This document shows positions 28,561 to 38,900 of a stretch of DNA of 64,000 bases, piece by piece. Position numbers and translations under genes: made by a program. Every line of letters starts with the position of its first letter. Within the stretch, counting starts at the first letter, position 1. The stretch comes from an uncultured Clostridiaceae bacterium (GTDB taxonomy: Bacteria > Bacillota > Clostridia > TANB77 > CAG-508), in NCBI GenBank assembly GCA_946628065.1, contig CAMOWC010000001.1, positions 120,563 through 184,562 on the forward strand. Direction: 5' to 3'. The notes under the pieces were generated by a model. It saw nothing but the letters and a program-made list of their open reading frames with translations. It searched no databases and was not told the DNA's origin.

Positions 28561-29499
28561 TTACTTCACTTTCTCTAAAGTAATTTTCCCAAGTTTTCCG
28601 CTTCTAAAATCTTCTAAAATTACTCTAGCAACCTTATTTTCGTCTATATTTCCTCCAGTTATAATTGCTCCACGTTTTCTTCCTATTAAGTCAATTATTT
28701 TTATTATTTTTTCTGCGTAATCAGCATTTATGGCCTCAATAGCATCCATTTCATCATTTGAAATACTATATCTGTTTTTCAATTCTTCCTTATAATTACT
28801 ATTTAAGAAATCAATTAAATGGTAGGCAACTTCATATTCATCTATTATTTCGTCTTTAATTGTTCCAACATATGAAAGGTTTAATGCAACTTCCTTACTT
28901 TCAAACTTTGGCCAAAGTACTCCAGGTGTGTCTAACAATTCAATATTGTTTTCAATGCGTATCCATTGCTTTTGCTTTGTTACTCCTGGTTTATTTCCTA
29001 CAGTCGCAGAGTTCTTTTTTGCTATTCTATTTATAAACGAAGATTTTCCAACATTTGGTATGCCTACTATCATAACTCTAATGTTTTTCTTTATTCTGCC
29101 TTTTTCTTCTTGTTTTTTTAGTTCTTCATCCATAATTTCTTTTACCTTGCTAACTACTTCTTTTGCACCAATACCTAAATTAGAATTAGCAATTATTGAA
29201 ATAACATTTTGTGAATTAAAAAAACTTTGCCAACGTTTGTTTTCAGTTTCATCAGCTAAGTCACTTTTGTTTAATATTACTATTCTTTTTTTACCTGCCG
29301 TTAAATTTGCTATGTCTGGATTTTGTGATGATCTAGGTATTCTCGCATCTAATAGCTCTATTACAACGTCAACAAGTTTTAAGTCTTCCTGTATCTGCTT
29401 TTTTGTTTTTGTCATATGCCCCGGATACCATGATATAACGGCATGTGCGAAATCTTTTTCTTTATTATCTTTTTTATTTTTCTTATCAACTTTTGGCAT
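28561..29499 (-). CDS. rbgA: ribosome biogenesis GTPase RbgA (YlqF)
   Basis: 312 residues with circularly permuted GTPase motifs: G4 NKSDLAD near 75, G1 GIPNVGKSSFINRIAKK near 150, G3 DTPGVLWPK near 195. N-terminal WYPGHMTKTKKQIQEDL is typical of RbgA, a factor for late 50S assembly. A lysine-rich N-terminal extension (KVDKKNKKDNKEKD) is present. Confidence 0.94.
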   Translation of the reverse strand: MPKVDKKNKKDNKEKDFAHAVISWYPGHMTKTKKQIQEDLKLVDVVIELLDARIPRSSQNPDIANLTAGKKRIVILNKSDLADETENKRWQSFFNSQNVISIIANSNLGIGAKEVVSKVKEIMDEELKKQEEKGRIKKNIRVMIVGIPNVGKSSFINRIAKKNSATVGNKPGVTKQKQWIRIENNIELLDTPGVLWPKFESKEVALNLSYVGTIKDEIIDEYEVAYHLIDFLNSNYKEELKNRYSISNDEMDAIEAINADYAEKIIKIIDLIGRKRGAIITGGNIDENKVARVILEDFRSGKLGKITLEKVK

Positions 29500-29583
29500 C
29501 TATCTCACTTCCTTATTTCTTCTCTAATCAATCTTTTTATATCTTAACATAAAAACAAGTGATTTTCAACCAATCACTTGTCT

Positions 29584-30498
29584 CTATGGATTATCATATG
29601 TCTTGTTCGCAATATTACTTATCTGTTCTAAAACTAATTCTCCATTATTATCAAAATGATATTCAAACCTTAATTGTTCATCATCTTCACTAGCAATACC
29701 AAATTTATAGGTCGCATTTTTTATTCCAGTTAATTTTAATACATACTTTCCATCTTTTTCAATAATTTCAGCTGTTCCTTGCTCTGTACTAATAAATCCA
29801 GATACATAATATTCATCACTTAATGTAATATTATATTCTTTTAAATCTTCATAAGCTTCGTATTTTTTATATGTATCAAATAGTATACCATTACTAATTA
29901 ATACATATCCTATAGTAAATGTAATAATTATAGCAAATGATATTATTATATTTTTCTTTTTATTTAATACTCCTAGTATAATAAGTATTATTGCAGCAAA
30001 ACAAAATATACCAGATAATAAATGATGTGGAAAACTTTCTAATGTACTACTTAAAAATCCTATACCTAGAATAGATAATAGTATAAGCATTGGAAGTAAA
30101 ATTATTACACTTAATATATTGTCCTTTTTTATGTAATATCCAATATATCCCATTGGAATTGTAAGTAGTGTCCATATAAACCAATATTTATAATATGAAA
30201 ACAAATTCCAGCCTTGCCAACTAAATGGAACCTGTAGCAAATATATTAAAGGTTGACTAATCAAAAAGAATGTAAAACATTTTAATGCTGAATCTTTTGG
30301 CGATTTACTATTACAAATAATAATTACACCAAATAATATCCACCATTCAAGTGTAGCAGCTATATCACTAAAAGATGTATCTTTAGTTATTGGAATTATA
30401 GCCATAATTACTGTATATACTACTGTAATTATTGCAAATATAATTAACTTTTTCCAACTTAAATCAATTCCGCCAAATAATTTTTTTATTTTTTCCAT
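29584..30498 (-). CDS. multi-pass membrane protein of unknown function
   Basis: 304 residues with about eight hydrophobic segments in the first 215 residues (for example LIIFAIITVVYTVIMAII and IIISFAIIITFTIGYVLIS), then a soluble domain of about 85 residues ending near FDNNGELVLEQISN. The soluble part has alternating polar strands and may lie outside the cell. I do not recognise the family. ATG follows GGAGG. Confidence 0.6.
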   Translation of the reverse strand: MEKIKKLFGGIDLSWKKLIIFAIITVVYTVIMAIIPITKDTSFSDIAATLEWWILFGVIIICNSKSPKDSALKCFTFFLISQPLIYLLQVPFSWQGWNLFSYYKYWFIWTLLTIPMGYIGYYIKKDNILSVIILLPMLILLSILGIGFLSSTLESFPHHLLSGIFCFAAIILIILGVLNKKKNIIISFAIIITFTIGYVLISNGILFDTYKKYEAYEDLKEYNITLSDEYYVSGFISTEQGTAEIIEKDGKYVLKLTGIKNATYKFGIASEDDEQLRFEYHFDNNGELVLEQISNIANKTYDNP

Positions 30499-30675
30499 AA
30501 TTTAATCCTCCACTATAATTTATTATATAATTTGTGCATAATATTACAATATTCTACACATTAGAATGTTAACATTTATCAAGTCTCCTTTGGTACCAAT
30601 TTATATTTGTTTTATTTTCATTCATCTATATCATTTCCTTTTTTTATCGTTCTTCTTTTATATTTATCTCCATAT

Positions 30676-30702
30676 TTCGTAGCGGAGCACTGTGTGCTCC
30701 AT
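30676..30702 (+). repeat. REP-like palindrome, left end of RAYT element
   Basis: A 27-base copy containing the hairpin GGAGCAC-TGT-GTGCTCC, identical in inverted orientation to 31178-31204. The two copies bracket the transposase gene. Confidence 0.85.
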
Positions 30703-30709
30703 TACTCAA

Positions 30710-31165
30710 TTACTCACTATAATATTTATCTAAACTCCATTTTAATTCATTTTCTTCTATGTATTTCCAAATTCGATAATAATCTTTTTCATTTCTTATT
30801 ATGTGATCATAAAAAGATTTTTGCCATATTGATTTCTTAATTGTTTTAGTTATCCATTCTTTATACTGCTTAATTATTCTTGAGATAGTTAAATTTGTTT
30901 CTTTATCTATTATTAAAATAATATGTATATGGTTTGGCATTACTACAAATTTATCTATTTTTATAGTATTATATATTGCTTCTAGTTTTTCAATATTCCC
31001 TTGTGCCAGCTTTCCAATTTCATTAAGTTGCATTTTTTCTTCAACAATTTCTCCAAAATAATGATTTTTATTTTCAGTACAAATTGTTATAAAATAATAT
31101 CCACCTAATGCATAATTATATTCCTTTAATCTTGGATTTTTTCTTACAAAATAAGATTTTTCCAA
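30710..31165 (-). CDS. REP-associated tyrosine transposase (RAYT, Y1 HUH family)
   Basis: About 151 residues. The HUH motif is VVMPNHIHIILII near residue 80, and candidate catalytic Tyr lies in WQKSFYDHIIRNEKDY near 120. This family mobilises single-stranded REP/BIME palindromes. I chose TTG 31165 because AAAGGAG precedes it; an alternative GTG at 31186 lies inside the REP palindrome. The gene is enclosed by identical 27-base inverted palindromes, so it looks like a complete REP-RAYT unit. Confidence 0.82.
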   Translation of the reverse strand: MEKSYFVRKNPRLKEYNYALGGYYFITICTENKNHYFGEIVEEKMQLNEIGKLAQGNIEKLEAIYNTIKIDKFVVMPNHIHIILIIDKETNLTISRIIKQYKEWITKTIKKSIWQKSFYDHIIRNEKDYYRIWKYIEENELKWSLDKYYSE

Positions 31166-31177
31166 TTTTCTCCTTTC

Positions 31178-31204
31178 ATGGAGCACACAGTGCTCCGCTA
31201 CGAA
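31178..31204 (-). repeat. REP-like palindrome, right end of RAYT element
   Basis: Exact inverted copy of 30676-30702, lying directly before the transposase start and its ribosome site. Confidence 0.85.
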
Positions 31205-31299
31205 TTTACATTCTTTTATATTTTAGCATAAAAGCAAGTGATCTTCAACTTATCACTTGCTCTACATACTGTAATTTACCGTTTTTTATCTTTGTATTA

Positions 31300-31968
31300 T
31301 TATTCATTTATAAAATCTTTCACAACATCATACCAATATTTTTTTCTAGCATAAGTACAATGTCCTTCTTTTTCTAATATTAAAATTTTAGAATTTTCTA
31401 TGTTTTTAGATAAATATTCTGCCTCTGAAACTGGAATAATGTCACGACTTCCTCCATTTATTACTATAGTTTTAGCTTTTATAGAATTTAATTCATTTTC
31501 TTTTATTTCTCTAGATTCTTCAATTAATTTCCAAAATCTATCTGCATTCCTTTTTCCTGGATACCAAATTAATTTATTATAAAAATCTTTTATTTTTGTA
31601 TTTACTTTTCTTGCCGAACCACTACATAATATTAATTTAGACAAAACATCAGGATATTTTATAGCTAAATGCAAAGCTACAGATGCTCCACCACTCAAAC
31701 CAACTACAGCAGGTTTGTTTAGTTTTAGTTTTTCAATCATTTCATAAATATCTTTAGCTGATTCTTCATATGTTAATTCACAGTCTTTGGTACTTTTTCC
31801 GCAGCATCTTCTATCTACACAATATACTTTAAAATCCTTACTAAACAATCTTATAATCGGTTTCATAAATAGTTTCGTATGAACTGAATTAGGGTTTAAT
31901 AGAATAACCTCTTTTCCTTCTCCAATAATGTCATAATTTAATTCAATTCCATTTACTTTAATTCTCAC
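31300..31968 (-). CDS. alpha/beta hydrolase
   Basis: 222 residues. Nucleophile elbow VGLSGGASVAL (G-x-S-x-G) near residue 93, oxyanion region LLNPNSVHTKLF near 25, acid near SRDIIPVSEAE at 175 and His in ILEKEGHCTYARKK near 205. GTG start behind AAGGAG. Substrate unknown. It lies in the accessory stretch between the RAYT element and the HIT gene. Confidence 0.82.
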   Translation of the reverse strand: MRIKVNGIELNYDIIGEGKEVILLNPNSVHTKLFMKPIIRLFSKDFKVYCVDRRCCGKSTKDCELTYEESAKDIYEMIEKLKLNKPAVVGLSGGASVALHLAIKYPDVLSKLILCSGSARKVNTKIKDFYNKLIWYPGKRNADRFWKLIEESREIKENELNSIKAKTIVINGGSRDIIPVSEAEYLSKNIENSKILILEKEGHCTYARKKYWYDVVKDFINE

Positions 31969-32012
31969 TAAATTTATCTCCTTAAAAAATTACAATTTAT
32001 TTTATATTTTAT

Positions 32013-32102
32013 GAAAATATGTAAAAATCTCAATATTAAAAATCCAGTATTTTCAATGGTTTGAGTGCATTTTTTCATAAAATTTCCGTATCGCAGTTTA
32101 TG
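32013..32102 (-). repeat. 90-bp dispersed repeat, copy 1
   Basis: Nearly identical to 32680-32769 in the same orientation (shared core CAGTATTTTCAATGGTTTGA). Its ends carry inverted TTTATGAAAA/TTTTCATAAA. A short ORF of 21 codons (32075-32140, ending NINCDTEIL) starts directly after the HIT gene stop and runs into it. Confidence 0.75.
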
Positions 32103-32141
32103 TTTGTACTTGCACAGCTTTTATTATCACTATTATTCATT

Positions 32142-32663
32142 TTACTCACCTACTTTATAATTTAATTGATTTCTCAATTCTAATAATTTTTCTTTATCTT
32201 CTTTATATTCAAATCTTGGTTTTACAAAATTTTTTGAACCTCTTTTTTCAAATGAATATCGTGGAATTAATTGAATATGAAAATGATTCATTGGTCCATC
32301 ACACATTGTACAAAGATATACACTTTCAGCATTATAAACATCTTTTAAAATATTCATTATTTTTTTAGCTAATACAAATATTTCATTACATGTTTCATCA
32401 TCTATTTCCATCATATCTTTATAATGTGTTTTAGTGCTTATAGCAGTATGTCCATCTGCTCTTGGATTTCCTACTAAAAAGCATTCGAATTTGTCATTTT
32501 CAAATATCATTTTATCAGTATTGTCTCCATATAAAATATGATTGTTCTTTTTATCAAAGCAAGTAGGACAAATTCCTGAATCAACAATATCAGCCACTTC
32601 TACTTTTCCACTTTTTATTAAATCAACTATTTCTTCATTTTTTAATTGCTTTAAATTATCCAT
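32142..32663 (-). CDS. HIT family protein
   Basis: 173 residues. N-terminal extension with EIVDLIKSGKVEVADIVDSG, then CPTCFDKKNNHILYGD and the histidine triad in MNHFHIQLIPRYSFEKRG near residue 135. HIT proteins hydrolyse nucleotide phosphoramidates or dinucleotide polyphosphates. ATG follows AAAGGAG. The 90-bp repeat occurs on both sides of this gene. Confidence 0.82.
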   Translation of the reverse strand: MDNLKQLKNEEIVDLIKSGKVEVADIVDSGICPTCFDKKNNHILYGDNTDKMIFENDKFECFLVGNPRADGHTAISTKTHYKDMMEIDDETCNEIFVLAKKIMNILKDVYNAESVYLCTMCDGPMNHFHIQLIPRYSFEKRGSKNFVKPRFEYKEDKEKLLELRNQLNYKVGE

Positions 32664-32679
32664 TTTTTCTCCTTTTTAT

Positions 32680-32786
32680 AAAATATGTAAAAATCTCACC
32701 ATTAAAAAATCAGTATTTTCAATGGTTTGAGTGTATTTTTCATAAAATACCCGTATCGCAGTTAATGTTAGTTTTATTTTCATTCA
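32680..32786 (-). repeat. 90-bp dispersed repeat, copy 2, with short ORF
   Basis: Second copy of the repeat at 32013. On the minus strand a 15-codon ORF (32740-32787) with GGAG upstream reads MNENKTNINCDTGIL. The start of that ORF is also found at about 30609-30626 (MNENKTNIN then WYQRRLDKC), giving a third partial copy. Confidence 0.7.
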
Positions 32787-32801
32787 TCCCACTTAACTCC
32801 T

Positions 32802-32915
32802 TTAAATTTTATATATAAATTTTACTTGTGGAATAGATTTATCTATATTTTCATCATCAATTTCATCAATTATTCCACCCATTTTTTTATAGAACTCAAC
32901 TACTTGCTTTTGTAC
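32802..32915 (-). pseudogene. possible C-terminal gene remnant
   Basis: Open frame without a convincing start, reading QKQVVEFYKKMGGIIDEIDD and ending DKSIPQVKFIYKI before TAA. It begins at the stop of the giant surface protein gene and looks like the tail of a soluble protein cut off by rearrangement. Family not recognised. Confidence 0.35.
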
Positions 32916-35900
32916 TATTTAATTATTATTGATTTATCCATCGTAGTAATTAATACGTCTCCATCATAAAGTGTAAATCTAACTTTATATGTTCCAGTTG
33001 TAAGATTTGTTCCTGTAGTAAGTGTATATGTTTGACTTGCTCCTAAGCTATTAAATGCTATGTATTCGTCAGTATTAGTTGCAGCTGTTAAATTGTTTGT
33101 TACATAATCAGCTAGGTCAACTAGTTCATATTCAGAACTATATATCTGGTCATACTTCCTTCTATATAACGAAACTACTGCCTTTGGATTTGAAAAATAT
33201 CCAGAATAACCTACTGTGAATGTTAAGTTGTTTGTATTGTTTTTGTTTTGTCCAGTAGTTTTGTCAATTATAACAGCATTATCATCTAGGTTAACAACAA
33301 ATCCATAATTCGTGCTTACAACTTGTAGGTTTATTGAATCCTCAGCAATTGCACTTGAATAGTATGTCCCATCAGATGATCCAAATGATTCGGCCCTTAT
33401 TGTGTAGGTCCCAGTTGCAAGGTTACCTACCTCTGTATGGAGCTCTAGACTTGTAAGAACATTTGCAACAGCATCAGCAATCTTAATTCTGTAAGATCCA
33501 TCTGATCTTGCATAATAGTTTGTATTATTATGTTTTAAGTAAATTCCTTGAAGGGCTGACGCACTAAGTAAATTACTTCCTGATGAAATAGTTATTCTAA
33601 CTCCGAGCTGATCATCTATATGAGTTGTGTCATATACAACATCATTATTATTGTTTTTATTAAATGCATATGTGCTTTCAATTCCTAAATTAACGCTTTC
33701 TCCCATATAAATTACATTTTTACTTGAAGTTAAATCTAATGTAGCATTAACATTTAAACTGTTGTATACACTAAATAGCATAGGATATGATGCAGTATTA
33801 ACTGTTAGTCTTATACTATCATTATATGCGTCTCTTAATTGAACAACTAAATTTTGTCCTTCTAAATTATTTGTTAATGTTGTATCTTCGAAGTCCACAT
33901 GAACTATGTATTCCTCATATAGTAAATCTGTCGCTGAATTATAGTAGCTCCCATCTGCATTATAGTGCTCGTCTGTACTATCCATTGAATAAAAGTCTCT
34001 AAAATTATATATCTTCTTATTTGCATTAAAATCTGTACTGCTTACAATATAATAATAATATTTTGCAGTACCTCCAGATTTGTCTATCAATGTAATTTTA
34101 GTATTTGCAGGTAAAACGCAAGATGACTCAAGGCTATGGTAGTAATGTCCTACAAATCCATCATAATATGTCGCTATCGTTGAGTATCTATTTATGAATA
34201 AAGAATAATATGCAGAGAATGAGCTCTTACTTGTTATTGTTGTTGTCGTCGTTGGGAACATTGTATATTCCTTACCTGGTGTAATCGCTCCTTCATAATA
34301 GTCATTATCCATTTGTAACGTATCATTTGTCGTAAGCTTAATAACAATATATACATTTTTGGTTTTTATTTCTTCATCTTCAACATAAGTTGCCTCTAAG
34401 TTGATTGTAACATATCCAAGTTCTGCCGTTATTCCTATATTTTTTGAATGAGCTAAATAAAAGCTAAATGTTGGCGTTGTGTTTGAATTATCACTTAAAA
34501 ACTGCGCTTTACCATTGCATGTTGCTGAGTTTACTTGGTCATATAAAAAGTAAGTAGTTCCCTTTGTCTGCCAGCCACTATTTCCTGCAGTCATAGTAAG
34601 TCCAAATTTTGTATCTGCATCTAATGCTGTTGAAGCAATATTTGGAATAGAGTCTGGATTGTTTAATGTAATATTGCCTGATAAATCTTGAACATTTATT
34701 CCTTTTACGTCAATAATCATGTTAGGCGCACTCAAACCATTTAAACTTAAAACATATGTTGCAGTTGTAGCATATTTTGTAGCAATTAGCTCTATATCCT
34801 CATAGTAAATGTCTGATGAAAGCTCTCCAATTATCCATTGATAATATGAAGCATCTTCTGGTGTAGGAATAATATAATCAATTTTCACATGGTTGTCCAC
34901 ATTGTATTTTGTAAAGAATCCATCTTCATATATATCATGGCTTGCATAGTGTTTACCTTGTACATAAGAGTTTCTGGTAAATACTTCTGCAACTTCTTGG
35001 CTTATAGAAGCTCCTTGCAAATAGTTATCTCCATATATTCCAAATTCCATTGTAGGTGTCTTTTTAAACATACCTACATATGCCATTCCATAAACTTCAC
35101 CATCTGTTCCCGCTTCTGTTCTTAATATAATATTTCTTCCTTGTGATAAGAATATTCTATTGTTTGTTGTTACATTTGTAATTCCACTAGCTGTAATCGT
35201 AACTTCTTCTTTATTTCCAGATGAATCTAAACTTCTTAGTTTTGAAACTATATTTACACCACTTGCTAAATATAATGTCGTATTATTTTTTAAAATTAAG
35301 TCATCAATTCTGTTAAATGTATAAACAGCTGTAGCAATTTCGTTTGTGGTATCTGTTGTTCCTTCTAAATATATATTGCAATTATCAAATGTTACTACTG
35401 CAGCTCTTTGTACAGATATATTGTTTTTAATGTTGCTTAAAGTTCCATAGTTTGATATGTTTACAATTCCGTCTCCAGAGATTTTTGCAGCATTTCCTGA
35501 GCCAAATACACTTCTTCCAATTGTAAATGTATGTGTTCCATTATCATATCCATACGCGTTTATGTCAATATTTGCATCGTGTGTAACACTCTCGAATGTG
35601 AAGTCGTAGCTTGCTGATCCGGCAGTATTTGATTTTCCTCCTCCAAATACTGTTCCACCAATGCTAATGTTGTTTTTAGCCATAGTATTGTCATTTACTG
35701 CTGTGCTTCCAATTTTAACTACAGTATTTCCATATACTACTGATGTATTTGCAGCTCCATATACATCTCCTGCTATATTGCCTCCTGTAATTAATGTTGT
35801 AACTACAGCATTATCACTTGCCTGAGTTCCATTTGCAGCAGCATTTCCACCACCAAACAAGTCTCCTGCAATAGATGTAGTTCCTTCTATTTTTGTAGTA

Positions 35901-38900
35901 CTGTTTCCATTTACAACAGCTCTTGATCCATTTCCTCCGCCGTAAGCATCACCTGTAATTACAGCATTTGTAATCCTTAAATTCGTAGAATTAGAGGTTA
36001 CAGCTTCGTTTCCTCCGCCATATACATTTTCTGCTTGTGACGTAACTATTACATTTGTATTAACTGTATCACCACCAGCGTTATTTCCTCCAAATACATT
36101 AGTAACTGTTCCTGACGTTATAGTAACATTTGATGTAGTAACAGTACCTTGCTCATTTGAACCTCCATATATATTAGTTGAAGTTGTTCCATTTAAAGTA
36201 ATATTAGCAGTTCCAACGTTTGCTGCATTTCCGCCACCAAAACCATTTGTGATTGTTCCCGCTGTTAAACTAACATTAGTTGTTGGAGTAGTTGCTAAAT
36301 ATCCTCCTCCATATACGTTTGTAGTTGTTCCTCCTGTTACATATACAAATGATGTTGTTGTTTGTCCCCCTTGGTTATTTCCTCCATATACATTTGTTGC
36401 AGTTCCATTTTCTATATATACGTGGCTTGCTGTAACTGTTCCGGATGTGTCTGAGCCGCCAAAAATATTTGTTGCATTTCCGCCTTGCAAATAAATTTCT
36501 CTTGTTGTATCATTGTTCCCCGCTGTCGTTAAATTAGCAGATTTACCTCCATTAAATGCATTTGTTACATCAGCATGTTGTAAAAGATAAACTTTTACGG
36601 TATCTGCTTCTGTTCCTGTAGAATCTAGGTTTCCGCCTCCATAAGCATTTAACAATGCAGAAGTATATGTTTGCCCTATATTTACCGTTATATTTCCATT
36701 TGTAGTACCGTTTATATCATTACCACCAAATACACTTGCATTTGGGAGATTACTTCCATCTACATTCATTGTAGAATTTCCATTAATAGTTGCAGCTTGT
36801 GAACTTGTGCCTTGTCCTCCTGCGAATGCATTTCCTGTAATGCTTATAGTATTTGTTTCACTAGGTAAATCTTGTATATTTACAACTGTATTTTGACTTA
36901 TTGTTCCTTGTGCACTTCCGCCATAAACATTACCAGTAATAATTACATTTCCATCTGTGTCACGTATGTTTACTGTTGCATTATTAGATACTGTCGTTCC
37001 AGAGCCATACCCGCCACCAAATATAACTCCTCCGTTAGTTGAATTTGTACCATCAAATGTACCGCCTGTAACATTTATAGTTGTTGTCCTTGATATTGTT
37101 CCTTTGGAGTTTGATCCTCCAAATACTGCTCCTTTTATAAGCCCATTTTTAACATTTATTGTTGTCGATCCATTAATATTGTTTTGGTTTGCTCCTCCAT
37201 ATACATTTCCGTCTATAGTTCCACCTAAAATGTCAATTTGAGTTGTTGCGCTAGTTGAACCAGATGCTCCAACAATTCCGTAATTTCCTCCTCCAAATAC
37301 ATTTCTTAATATATGGGCATTATCATTTATAATAATACGCGATGAATTAATTTGCCCTGAAGTTGCATTATATGTTGTATTACTCGTTCCATTTCCAGCT
37401 CCTAGTACGCATCCTGCATCAACTCCATATAATGCTGTACTAGCTAGAGTTGCTTGTGTTCCAATTTGTGCATTTCCGCCTACATATACTAAAGTGCTAC
37501 CTTCTAGTTTTCCATTGTTTGATGTACTATTTGCATATACGCCATTAGAGCCTCCACTTATACTGTAATCTATAGTTCCTCCAGTTACCTGTATAATTCT
37601 GTCACCATAAGTTAGCGTAAGTCCGGCCACCACCTACAATATTATATAGCTCTCCGCCTTTAACAAAAACTCTTGTCTTTACAGTTGTCCCTGAAACAGT
37701 CTTTAAACCACCAACTATATTAGATAGTTTTCCTCCTTCTACAATACAATATCTGTCACTTATATCTCTATTACTTGTATTTGAAGTTCCCCATCCTCCT
37801 ACATATATTCCTGAATAAGCACTATTATTGTCATTCTTTCCTTTTTCATCAAAATATGGAGTTCCAATAGAACCTGATTTGACATTTATTAAAAATGCCA
37901 TATCATCTACATTTGATTTTCCATTTACTCCTCCACCTATATTGATAGTTGAAGCATAATAAATAAGTAAGTTATTATTATTTACTGCAACCCTGTCTAT
38001 ATCATTTCCTAATGTTAAATACACTGTTCCATAATAATTTTGTGTTCCAGTATAATTAAACCCTATAACCTCTGAATATTTCCCTGATTCAACAATTAAT
38101 TTATATGCATTATTGTTGCTGTTTTGGCTACCTGTTGATTGGCTAGCTCCTATTACATTTGCAAACGTAGCATTATTTGCGCATATCATTCCTCTACCAA
38201 TTCTTACATTGTTAGAATTCCCATATAAAAATGCATAACTGGTAGTAAACGTATCACCATTTGTGTTTGAAGTATATCCTCCTGTGTAAATATTAATAAA
38301 GTCCATCTGAAAGTCATTATATACTTGCCAATCTCCATTACTATTTTCTGGCAAAGTTATAACTGCATTGTTTCTGTAGTCATTGTGGTTATATAAACTT
38401 GTTACAGTTAAAGCAAAACTTGTATTTCCACTACCTGTGTTATAATATCTATTAGTTGAAAAACTCGTAGCAGGTGTGTTTATTACTTCTGTTCCAGTTT
38501 GGGTAAAGTTATATGTTAGCAAATAAATAGTCGCGCCACTGGTACTGTTAGTTGCAGTCCATGCATTGTTTGTGTATCTTAAGTATCTGCTGTTACTACT
38601 ATTTCTAAATCTGTTACTGCTAAATGTCCACACAGTAGCTGTGTTATTTAATACTAGGCCTCCACTATATGATAAGTATCTACCTTGCGAATCTCTAATT
38701 GTGTATCCATTTCCAGAAGCAGTAATAGTCCACTGTGTGCTTTCACTTGGCTCATATGTAGATGTTAATTGTTCTCTCGTTAAGCTCGTTCCATTGGCAG
38801 CGAGAGCATAAGAGTTTGCTCCTTGCCCTGTTGATATAATATATCTGTTTCCTGAGGTAATTGTTTGGCTTCTTGTATATGTTGCAGTTCCTACGTTTCT

